From contig OZ036003.1 in the NCBI GenBank assembly GCA_964035015.1, forward strand, positions 3,602,031 through 3,666,030: a stretch of DNA of 64,000 nt. Direction: 5' to 3'. The translations under genes were made by a program, and so were the position numbers. The stretch comes from Corallium rubrum. Its lineage: Eukaryota > Cnidaria > Anthozoa > Scleralcyonacea > Coralliidae. The notes beneath the pieces were generated by a model. The model saw only the letters and a program-made list of their open reading frames with translations. It was not told where the DNA came from and searched no databases. Of this stretch, positions 11,748-22,400 are shown in pieces. Numbering within the stretch: the stretch's first letter is position 1; every line of letters begins with the position of its first letter.

Positions 11748-12015
11748 ATGCCTCCACGAGAAGTAATAAGATTCGGGAATTTAGAAAAAACTCTAATTCT
11801 TGCTAACTATCGTCAAAATGGTGCTATGTGGGATATTATTATCAATGAAATAAGCAGAAATCCAGTTTGCACAGCTTCCAGGGAACGTGCAGGATATGTA
11901 CAGGAACGTGGACCGTCGAAATGCTTTACGAAGGCGGATTCGAGAGTACATTCGCAGGGAACAGAGGCAGTGAGTATATTGAATAGATTAATTCGACTTA
12001 ATTCCGCATCTTGAA

Positions 12016-12102
<87 letters not shown>

Positions 12103-12605
12103 TTAGGGCACTACTTGAAAGGGTGAATGAGATGCGCTACGCCAATTTGGTAGACCCAGAGCAACGACAAGAAGCCCATGCTGCCATCAGACACCGCATT
12201 AGAGTGGATGCGGAAGATCTGCAAGATATTCCTCCTCCACCACCCCCTGTTGTTGCTCCTCCTCCTCCTCCTCCTCCAGCACCACCTGCACAAGGACAAC
12301 AAGTAGGACAACAAGCCCAGGCAAACCTTGCTCCACCGGCTTTGCCAGATAATCACGACCATCAACCTGGCAACGGTCAAATGGATAGAGGCGAAAACCG
12401 CGGCCTTAATGGCATGATTGCCAAGGCTATTCCTGTGCCACAAGTACAAGCAGAAAGATGTCCTTACCATGCCTTAGCACGTGAAAATGCGGAGGCTCTA
12501 AACGTGCTCCTGACCAGAGATGTACCCATTTTGACTAACCAAATGCAGCAAAGTATTCAACTACTAGACACGCTTATCAGACGTCAATTGGACAATCAAA
12601 TGTAG
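11748..12605 (+). CDS. Unknown two-exon ORF, possible partner protein of a Harbinger element
   Basis: Exon 1 starts at ATG 11748 (MPPREVIRFGNLEKTL) and ends at a GTGAGT donor near 11969. Exon 2 starts after ATTTAG near 12108 and runs to TAG at 12605. Around the junction a helical, Arg-rich frame (RRRIREYIRREQRQ joined to ALLERVNEMRY) is continuous across the splice. It is not the frame opened by the ATG, so there is either a frameshift or an unseen intron in exon 1. Exon 2 has a long Pro-rich stretch and a C-terminal amphipathic helix. A (TA)n tract fills the intron. Harbinger elements encode a second DNA-binding protein, and the transposase lies 0.65 kb away on the opposite strand; this pairing is an inference. 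Confidence 0.4.
12019..12100. repeat. (TA)n microsatellite
   Basis: TA repeat interrupted once by GTA, within the intron of the ORF at 11748-12605. Confidence 0.9.
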
Positions 12606-12811
12606 CATGCGGAATATGCTCTTTTCGCTTCCTTATTTTTGCATTTATTTTGTTTTTGTTAATAAAGTATTGTTGTAGTGCAAAATTACATAAAAGTCAC
12701 AAAAATAATTTGTTAAATAATAATTTATGCATAATGGTTATATTCCTTCTTTTTTTAATTTGAACTTGGGGAGCATTGTATCATTACAATATATATCTCT
12801 TTCACGGTGTT

Positions 12812-12916
12812 ACTTCTTTTTTTTAACAACTGTTATGGGTGATTACATGCAAGAAGAGTTTTAGACTTCTTTTTTAACAACTGTTATGGGTGATTGTATG
12901 CAAGAAGAGTTTTAGT
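12812..12916 (+). repeat. Two tandem copies of a ~52-bp unit
   Basis: The unit TTTTTTAACAACTGTTATGG followed by GTGATTxxATGCAAGAAGAG is present twice in a row with two mismatches. It is in noncoding DNA between the 12123 ORF and the transposase. Confidence 0.75.
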
Positions 12917-13247
12917 TTGGGCTGAAATAAACCGTGAGTTATCGTCTTGCTATTTAGCTATTGCAGTCCAAACTAAAATTAATATGTAAACTGCATGCAA
13001 AATTTTACAATCCAACTCTTAGGAGGATTTCATTAGGAATTCAGGCAAAATTTCGACCTGGTTAGTTAACTCAGGATAAACTAACTGTGCATTATGAAAA
13101 CGTACAATAGTATTGTGATACTATACACAACTGGCTGGTCAAAGTAAACTGATATATATATAGCAATTAATGAAACGTTCTTAACAAACGCAAAGTATAA
13201 ACATATCTGATGACAAATATAGATTCATGTATTTACAAATTAACAAA

Positions 13248-14438
13248 TCATAATACACTCGATAGCACGATGTGCCTTTGCGCCAAAAACGCGCATAACT
13301 CGGCAACAACTGGAAACATCCAACATTCGTGACGCCAAAGATGCTGAACAGCTCCATATTCTTTGACTCGTCTGATGCAGTGTTCTACTCTCACACGTCC
13401 TCGTCAAAGTACGAAGTTGAAAAGCTCTCTTCTTTGATTACCAGCAGCATCTGCTTGTCGCCGTGGTGTGACAAGAGGGTACTGTAGGGGATAACCTTTA
13501 TCCGCAATAATGTACAATCCGTGTGGAAAATGCAGTTCTTCTCCAGGTCCAATTCTCGGCATCATATAGAACTGTCCACTGTCGTTGTTGTGTCCTAAGA
13601 AGCCTGATTGAATGAATACAATATTTCCATGGTTGTCCATTATTATTTGCGTGGAAAAGTTGTGATAGCAACAGTGACCGCTATAGAAAAGTTGTTGAGG
13701 CTCTGTTTGCGGTCGTTGGATCTCGTGTCTAGTTCCGTCAATGACAGCAACAGCTCCCGGTAACATTTCCCAGTGGTTAGCCATCTGAAGCCACTGCTGA
13801 GCTGTAGGCCATTTCACCAGCTCTTTAAAATAGTGCCACAGTAATGGTAGAATAAATCTTATTTCTCTTTCTACTGTCGTAGGGCTAACCATAAACATAC
13901 CGCTAAGCATAGTAACTTCTGGATACATTCTAAGCCAAATTATAATGAGAAGGACCCTGTTTCGCATATCCAATATATATGGGTAGTCGTGGCGTCTTGT
14001 GTGCCCCCTCCGTGTTTGGAAATAAACCGTTGGGCCTACATCACGTACTATCCACGTGAATGACTCGACACTTTCTCCTGTTAAACTCCAAAACAGATGC
14101 TGGCATCGCTCTAATTCACTAAAAAAGTCACGACCATGAAACTCAGAGCCAACAAAATGTGGAAACAATACTCCCTCGATACGTGGCTTAGGAATGTTAG
14201 CTTGTGCACATGTTGCCGTCAGGCTTAACAGTTGGTAGTAACTGCGAATAAATAGGCCAACTGTTGACAATAATGAATTTATTTCGTTGTTTGAACGTAT
14301 ATAGTTTTCTTCTAGAGCTGTTCCTACTACCGGCAAGTAAACCGAGAACAAAAAGTCGAATACCAGCGTTACTGCCATTTGCAAGCCACCGTTAGGCGAG
14401 CGATTTTTTTCATGTTTGTTTACGTTTGAAAGTTGCAC
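13248..14438 (-). pseudogene. PIF/Harbinger (DDE_Tnp_4-type) transposase with an in-frame TGA
   Basis: The minus-strand frame is open from 14438 to a TGA at 13404-13406 and then continues in the same frame to a stop at 13248-13250. Family landmarks are AVIDGTRHEI (first catalytic Asp), FYSGHCCYHNFSTQ, SGFLGHNNDSGQF (second Asp) and LYIIADKGYPL. The third catalytic acid lies in VRVEHCIRRVK, which is downstream of the TGA, so the truncated product would lack it. The enzyme would cut and paste elements with TWA target sites. Its N-terminal codons overlap the left arm of the 14369-14639 foldback, so the true start is probably the Met of MAVTLVF near 14378. TGA could be a mutation or a recoded stop; mutation is more likely. 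Confidence 0.75.
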
Positions 14439-14639
14439 GTTTCACACGAAAACATTGAACGTTTAAAAACAAATCAATCAACTTGCGGCGTCATTTTGAC
14501 AGGTTTCTTTGAACTGACGCCGAAACTTGATTTATTTGTTTTTAAACGTTCAACGTTTTCGTGTGAAACGTGCAACTTTCAAACGTAAACAAACATGAAA
14601 AAAATCGCTCGCCTAACGGTGGCTTGCAAATGGCAGTAA
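14369..14639. mobile_element. 271-bp foldback element
   Basis: The segment reads TTACTGCCATTTGCAAGCC at the left and its exact complement at the right. Arms of about 125 bp surround a short centre (CATTTTGACAGGTTTC). A related foldback with the same TTGCAAGCCACCGTTA end and the CAACTTGCGGCGTC core lies at 22070-22258. It overlaps the first codons of the transposase. Confidence 0.8.
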
Positions 14640-15202
14640 TAACTGTAAAACGGTTGCACTAACATCTAAATCATCCACCATGATTCCGTTCAGATACCAG
14701 AATTGAACACCTTTCTTCACCGTCAATGGAGAACTATTATTTAATACATTTCATAACCCTATACCTTAGGTACTTTCTATTTTGTACCGATCTTATTAAA
14801 ATGGGCTTATGAATACCATGTATATATGGTTCTCGATCAGCTTCCTGCGTAAAGGGTATACGGCTATACGCGTTTGGTCATCCTTACTTAATTTTGACGA
14901 ATATTGATTAATTTCCGGCGACGTGCAAATGAACATCTGAGATTTTTCTTGCTGTATAATTAGCATAACTGCATATTCGTCCATTCTCGTTGGATTGTGC
15001 AGGTTCACTACTTAGTTCAAAATCTTTATTTCAATCACACTACTGTCAGTTATCCCAATGAGCATTTAAATATTTTTTTTGGGGGGTGGGTGGGTGCAAA
15101 TTTCTCTAGGTGGGGTGGTGCACCCCCACCCCCACCCACCCCCCACCCCCCGCACACCCCCCCAGAAAATCCGTCTATGAACACATATAACAATGATCTT
15201 AC
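14640..15202. other. Noncoding DNA with a G-rich/C-rich foldback
   Basis: No exon is supported. 15078-15165 holds GGGGGGTGGGTGGG, then a spacer, then CCCCCACCCCCACCC and CCCCCC blocks. The two halves are mutually complementary, and each strand has four or more G-runs compatible with a quadruplex. Confidence 0.55.
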
Positions 15203-17657
15203 TTTTAGTGGATTGAAGATAGATGCCTGGATTACATTGCACGACTTTGGATTTGGTTGGGCAAACGTGATGGTGCTTCTCCATTTCAACTGGACCAGCA
15301 TTTCCAAGCCTGATCTCATTCTGATCATCATCTGTTGCATGGGTCCACAAGTGCGAAAGGTTTATCAGGTTTGTTGCAGAGTCAACAGTTGAAACGCTCT
15401 CTTCTGAATAACACAGTAATAAAACAACAATAAGTAAAACACTAAACAAGTATATGTACAGACATATCTTAAATTCTAATTGCTTACAATATCACATGTT
15501 ATTATACTCTCACATTCAATTAAGCAATCACAAGTCTTAGTTTATCAAATCTTTTCAGCTGTTTTTTTCAATACACAACAAGCAATAAGGCAAAGTAAAG
15601 AAAAAAATTTCGAACATTGAATACGTTTTGTCGAAAATTACAAAAGCACGGGAAAAATGTCTTTGCAAAAGAAAACACCTATTGGATTTCTCTTTGCCTA
15701 TTATGAAAAAATATTAGATCTCAACTTCAATATTTAAATCCCTGTCTAGTATTGGGCTCAGAGGAATCCAATAAGTTATATTATTCTAACTTCAGTCTGG
15801 CAATGTCTCGCTATACAATCCTGTAATCATAGCCAAATAGTTATATCGAAGGGCATTACCTGATACACACATTCTGGAATTCTCATCAACACTTGTGGAT
15901 AAACTACTTTCGAAGGATGAACAACTCGAAAGTGTGAAATCTGCCAAAGAGATTTCGAACATTTCAAGCGATTCATCATAATTCACATCTCCTTGTAATG
16001 ATGACTGCTGAAACATATTCTCTGCAGCATGTAAATCACTAACATCTCCATCATAGGTGTCTAGGTCAATCCCACTTTGCTGAAGTGCTTTTTCCATGAG
16101 TGAATTCAATCCTGTTTCATCATTAGCATCTGCTGTATCTTTGTCAGCAGTGTTGGCATCTGCTGTATCTTTGACAGCAGTGTTGGCATCTGCTGTATCT
16201 TTGACAGCAGTGATGGCATTTCCTCTATCTTTGACAGCAGTGTTGGCATCTGCTTTGACATCTGCTTCGTCCACTTTATATTGCCATACTGGACCTCTAT
16301 GAAGACACAACCATTTATGCCCAAATTGGGAGAACATCGTATCCAGCCATGAACCGTGATGTTCCTCATACCCTAATGCATTTGTTCGATTAGATGCAAA
16401 AAAACGAATGTTATAGTCCAGAAGACCAAAGGGCATTCTGTCGAGTGGCATTCTGCACTGACAGTTCACATCTGTTCTTTCAAAACACTTGCACAACTCT
16501 AGAATAAGGTTATGCCTCTTTTCCTCATGTAATGTCTTCATTGAACTGAAACATATGTTCACAAAAACTCGAGAGATATAGTTTAAATATTCCATTCCAC
16601 CAATGTCTAATACTACTAATTTAAAGATGTAGTTCATGATTTGCATTTTTAACCTCGATGACATTGAACGTTGAAAACACTTTAAAAACGTCTGGACAAC
16701 ATCACCAACATATCGAGGAGCTGCATTCTCTTGCTTGGGAATTGGTGAGGATTTAAACACAGGAGATAAAGTCGATAAGAGATCACCAATGGAGGTTGCT
16801 GTTTTAGGAGTTGTTGATTTGCGTTCAGTGTTGTAGCAACCAAAATCGTTCGACATATAATCAATGTTTAAGGATTCTTCAGCCTGGGACAATGTTATGT
16901 ACCTTACAGCCAGGTGCTTATTTACCCCTGTACGACATGCTCCACCTGCCAAGAAAAAGTAATGTTATATATTTTGAGAAAGTTATCGCAGAAAAGCAAG
17001 TCTGTTGAATATGCCGGAACTTGATGTGTCATAGTTGTTCATTCGACATGAATAATTTTTATAAAGAAACCCTGACCCACACAAAAAACCTGACCCTTCA
17101 CACCAAAACCTAGACCTACAACCTCATGAAGCATTTGATAGTTAAAAACAGTCTAAAATTGAATAAATGACAAACCTGTTCTTGTTGAGTTGCAAGCATT
17201 ATTGACAGCCTCTGCACAAGCATTCCAGAATTCTTGTCAGGAATATTAAAGCCCAGCATATAATTTTAAAAAGCCCCAAAAATTATAATAAATTTAAAAA
17301 AATATGAAAAAAAAATTTAAAATTATATGCTGGGCTTTAATATTCCTGACAAGATTACGCTTTCCGCCTGGTTCGTCTATTGCTACCATTCCAGAATTCC
17401 ATGTCTTTTGTTGTTGGCCATTCATTAGAATAAGCATTGCTCCAAAACAGGCAAATGTATTGGACTAAGCAGGATTCCTCCATTTCTGTCCAACGACTCG
17501 CACGTGCCTTCGGTATTTCATCCTCGATTTCATCCTCATTCGATCCAAAGAGGCTTCTTCTAGACGTGCCTTTTACTGTTCGCTTACACGATGGTTTACC
17601 AGGAGTATTGCCTTCTACAACCGAAGGTCTCTTGGCCGCCATATTATCAACTATCAA
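15203..17657 (-). CDS. Unknown gene with Myb/SANT-like N-terminus and Asp/Ala-rich repeats, disrupted by an insertion
   Basis: Three exons join in phase on the minus strand: 17657-17176 (with an insertion), 16945-15860 and 15403-15203, after which no terminal exon was found. Translation starts at MAAKRPSVVEG near 17642. Residues about 45-100 (RWTEMEESCLVQYICLFW, WPTTKDMEFWNACAEAV, ACRTGVNKHL) have the W-spaced, basic pattern of a Myb/SANT or trihelix DNA-binding domain. The middle is helical; the C-terminal half holds about four copies of a 10-residue AVKDTADANT repeat (16120-16268) and then an acidic Ser-rich tail. The first exon is split by 153 bp of Penelope-derived DNA with a 13-bp duplication; without it the frame reads through EFWNACAEAV. 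Function not known. Confidence 0.55.
17234..17386 (-). mobile_element. Short Penelope-derived insertion with 13-bp target duplication
   Basis: The 13-bp direct repeat CATTCCAGAATTC flanks the insert at 17221-17233 and 17387-17399. The insert ends with ACCAGGCGG-type sequence (on the minus strand GTAGCAATAGAC then ACCAGGCGGAAAGCG). This matches the outer 35 bp of the Penelope pair at 20984-21018. The rest is a palindrome built on AATATTAAAGCCCAGCATAT. It interrupts a coding exon. Confidence 0.7.
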
Positions 17658-17974
17658 GTTTCAACCTACGAAAAATGTGTATGTTTAGAGTGAAAAAACC
17701 CCAGTTATTCGAAGGGGTGCGTTGGGGTGTGTTTATACTAGGCTGTTTATTAAAGCTTCTATTTTAGGTTCATGGTCGTTGAGACGAGAATTGAGCAGTA
17801 GTAGTTCAGTTGCTGCGAAGGCTTTTCAACATTAGTTAAAATTAGCATCAAAATAGCATCCTATTTCATGGCGAAAATAGCATGTAAAATAAGGCAATCA
17901 ATACAAATTATGATATGGAAATCTCAAGATGGTAGACAATAGTTGCTTAAAATACATAAAACGAAAATATTTAC

Positions 17975-18035
17975 CTCTTGACATTGCAGTAAAGTGCCCA
18001 GGAACTTCAGCAAATTTCGCCACACTTTCCGCCAT
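17975..18035 (-). CDS. Possible short first exon (MAESVAKFAEVPGHFTAMSRG)
   Basis: An ATG in the context CAATATGGCGG opens 20 codons that end at a GTAAAT donor. Joining it to the acceptor near 17672 would give an immediate stop, so it is probably not part of the 17657 gene. The downstream exon is not identified. Confidence 0.25.
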
Positions 18036-18239
18036 ATTGAAAAAGTTCGACCCAGTGTGCTTTGCAGTCCCTATGCGCACACCGCCTGGGGTGATCCACA
18101 GAGGAGGCCGGACAAGTATCATGTGATTGTCACGTGACATTGTCGACCAATGAAATTGCGCTATTTTCTTATCGTTGCTCGGCTGAAAATTTTGCATTGG
18201 ACTTGGAATACTGAATATTATGCTTTTGTCATTCATTTT

Positions 18240-19400
18240 TTTCTTTAAAAAAGCAGCGATATCGTTTGATATATTGTTGGACTATCCATATCTGCAGGAT
18301 TTTGCAAGGTAAATGTATTTTTCTACTTTATTTTGATCGTTTGTGTAGGTCGTTTATGTAGGTCGAACCTCACTTCCGGTTTGTCAACAATCTTCAAAGC
18401 AAAAAATCTCGAATTCCCATGGTTCGAATTCTCTAATTTTTGCGTAATAAGTTGAAGAAATGTCTAGTCTTGGATTCTATCCGGACGCCCCCCTCCTGGC
18501 CCCCGCAACCGTTTTCGAGATATTCGCCGTTGAACCGACCATGGTATTTCGGCTTTCGCTAAGATGGCGCCCAATAAGTTTAAGAGAGACTTTCGCCACT
18601 AAAGTTTGTTTTTTTCTCAAGAATTTTGGAACTTTCCTAATATCTACAGCTTTGTTCGTTTGAGTATAAAGTGTAGAATGAGTGGTGGACTATTATTAAA
18701 GAGTAAAATTTGGTATTTGTCTGTTTTTATGGTCCAAAACGCTTGTCCTCGCTGTATAAAAACACCATCATTCTGGAAAAATTGTATACATAATACATAT
18801 CAGGCCTGCATACATTTGTAATTATTACAGAATGTACTGAACTTTTTTAAACACGGAGCGAGCGCATAAAAGGCAACCACCCCCCGGTATTCAGCGCTAG
18901 AATTTTGAAATTTAAGAATGGCCGTCAGCCAGTAAACAAGGAAGTGTAAATGTTGGCTGAATAGCAAGTCATTTACGATTGTTTTGTTTTCCTTCAAAGC
19001 TTTAGAGCTTTATGTAAATGTAATTCGCATGTAGCAGTATACACTTCGTGAAAAATACAGCCCCTTTCAATTGCATGAACTGTTGCATCGAAGTATAGGC
19101 CTTGTCGTTTCAAATATGGCGCGCAAAAGTCTCTCTCGACCAAGGGTGTTTATACATTCCTTGCTGCTTTTATTGACGCCTGCAATGCTGCTTTCGTTGA
19201 CGGTTTCATTCATTTGACCATGCGTTTGTCGAATAAATTTAGCATAATAAACTGCATTTATTATTGGCCATGGCAGATGATAACAACGTCGAAAGGCTGT
19301 CAGATCTTTCACCATCAAAGAAAAGACAGTGACGGAATAAGCGATATTATGAAAAAATAAGGACAGTTCCAAAAGTAACAAATGTAGTTACCACTTTAAA
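18240..19400. other. Intergenic or 5' flanking DNA
   Basis: No supported gene. An ATG at 19270 opens MADDNNVERLSDLSPSKKRQ before a stop. It could be a first exon of the gene that follows, but no splice pair keeps it in frame with 19401. Confidence 0.35.
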
Positions 19401-22400
19401 ATGGAATTGCCGAAAGAAGATGAACATCGCTTGACTGAAATCAAAGCGAAAATCGAGAACGCGAAGGAACGGCTGAAGCAGCGAACCGGAAAGACCACGA
19501 ATGTTGATCTGTTGGAGGCGCTCCTTGATAGTTGGCTAAATGCGTCAAGTCCTGATATTACTTCGACATCTACATCTGTAAGTGACCCAATGCAGTTTCT
19601 ACATTCTAACAGCGATCCAGTTCCTTCCTTTGGTAGCACTGCAACGGTTCCTCCATCATTAGTCAACCCGAAGGTTCAGCTTCATAGTGCCAACAAAGAA
19701 AATGATGAAATTTATCTTGTTTGTGGAACTGCGTTGGAGCGCCTATTTAAATATTTTGTCGAGAGTGGTAACGTTTGTAGTTGTGGACGCAAACTTGATC
19801 CGTCCAGCATAAAAATTGGAAGAGTGGCCAAGCACAGTCATTGTGTGAAGGTTGTTGTTGGCTGTGACAAGAAACACGTAACTGAGTGGTTTTCCTCATC
19901 TATAATGAGCAGTCAATCAGCTGGAAAATACTATGTGAATGTCAGGTGAGTTCAAACTTATATATTTAAGAAATACTGTACAAAATGGCCGCTTGTGTTT
20001 ACAGTATATGCAAACGCCAGAGGGAGTTTGGAACTTTGGGAGAAATCAAAAGTTTATTTGAACCCGAGCTGTAGGTGGTTACCAATGGTTTACATAAGTA
20101 CTTTTCAATTCTCTCAAACTGCCCCAAGTATATATTAGAAGCTATATTATAAAACACAGGGTATCTGTTTTATTTCCTTTATAAAATATAATTAAGAAAT
20201 TTGCAGTGATATCACAATGGTGTTTGCATAGCGTGATATAAACTTGACCAATCACAGCATACATAGGGTGCAATTATATGTACCTCTGTATGTCTGTCTG
20301 TCAACATCGCCATTTCCAAAATCATAATATGACCTGATTCAGAATTGATATACTGTACTGGTATTTGTTACATTTTAGGGTGGTGCATGGTTTTACTTCA
20401 ACTGGTATGTTCCCATCACAATATGAAGGATTCTGCCAGGCTGCTAAACTTGGATTTGTAAATGAACACTATGTTGCTGATGGTAAGCCAATGAAACTGC
20501 TATAAATTATGGAACTGCTATAATATATAAACCATAACATTTTATTTCTTAATTTCAGTGTACCATTCAATAAAGTACATAGAAGCTGTGCAGGGTCTAA
20601 CAGACTATGAGTGTTCAGGAATTATTGAGGAAATAAGAAGCAGTGACAGTTATAAGAAAAATGGAGAGGTGAATATATTATGCACTTGTCAATCATTTTT
20701 TATGTTTAACTTTGTCTGTGATATGCAATGATTGTGCAAGAGACAGAGTTAAATATTAAACTATTTTATTATTTTCATGTTTTAGGGTGTAATGCTGGAC
20801 GCTCGTTATGACTTTGTTCGTACTGCCTATCACACAACTGTGTCAGATATCAGTATGACGTAAGTCAAAATTGCAAACATTCTTATGTGCCTACTTTAGG
20901 TTGTTTTCTTGTTTTATTATTTACTTTATGCAGCTAACTATTTATGATGAAACAGAAAAAGTATAATATACATGATACACTGTAGCGATAGACACCAGGC
21001 GGAAAACGCAATTTAAAAATGAATATCAGAGCCCAGCAAATGACTTTGAAACAAGACATAATAAAAAGAAAAGAAAATTTATTTACTGACGTTTCGTTGT
21101 TACATCACAACATCTTCAGAGCATTTAAACTATATTACAGTTGGTTCACTATATATACTACAAAGATATACTGGTTTAAAATTACAAGAACGGTTACAAA
21201 ATTTAAAGTTCAAACGGACAAATGAACGTCAAGAACAGACAACAGAGATTGAATATCAATAACAGACAACATACTTAAAATAGATCAAGAGGAGTTGATC
21301 TTATAGTGGCGTTAAGAACTGGATTAAGTTTGGAGATTAGAAGGCTTTCACGTATAAGTAGATCGTGTTCAGAAATGCCAGATGAAAGTATTTTAAAGTC
21401 AGAGGAGGAGACAGTGTGTTTGAGGAGATGTTTATGTGCAAGTATACTTGACATAGTTGATACAGAGTGATCCTTTCCAGTCAAAGGCGAGATACCCATA
21501 TGCTCTGAGATACGTGTGTGAATATGTCGGCGTGTTTGGCCAACATACAATGCACTACAGCATTGACACTTAAACAAATACACAACACGTGATCTCAGGT
21601 CAAATGGGATTTTGTCTTTGAAAGGAAAGAAACTAGAGAGACGGCTAGATGGACGGAAAACGACTCGTAGAGAGATATGTGGATAAGCAGAGGAGAGAAT
21701 TTTATGGAGGTGTGAGCGAATCTGTAGGCCATGATGACCGGGGAATGGAAGGCAGAAATAGACAGTCTTTTTAGCACACGTGTGAACTAAGTCTTGTGAA
21801 GTGTAAATTTTGTCAAGGAAGGTCTTAATACAACTGTCCAAGAGTACTGCGGGATAGCCATTGAGAGAGAAAGTCTTTTTAAATCTTTCCATTTCAGAAT
21901 GAAAAAAATTCGTAAGAAGAGCAAATGTAGCCTGCGTGCAGACGCTCCTTCCCCCTCCTGAAATCGGGGAAACGGAGGTCTGCAAAACGGCGTTCGAAAT
22001 CGTGTTCCTGGTCACGTGAACCAAAATAATTAATTTATATGCTGGAATAATTACCACACCAATACTTGCATTTGCAAGCCACCGTTATTACGGCTTTCGA
22101 TTATTTTCAAGTTTGTTTACGTCTGAAAACGTTGAACATTTACAAACAATTCAATCAACTTGCGGCGTCGGATTTTGACAGGTTGCTTTGAAATGACGCC
22201 GCAAGTTGATTGATTTGTTTTTAAATTTCAACGTTTTCTGGTGAAATTTGCAAATATAGTGTTTATTTTGGTCGACCGTTCTGTGCTGAGAGAGATTATA
22301 TTGATGAGAGAATGGACGAACTGGATGCGAAGAAATTGAGACTTTGTTGGTGTCGATGTGTACTCGATGTTATTCCAAGCACCACGATGCGCACTGATTA

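Noticed and set aside
12123-12470. Pro-rich segment as a collagen- or formin-like gene
   Set aside because: The proline run is a short CCT/CCA repeat inside an otherwise unknown ORF; no FH1/FH2 or Gly-X-Y pattern.
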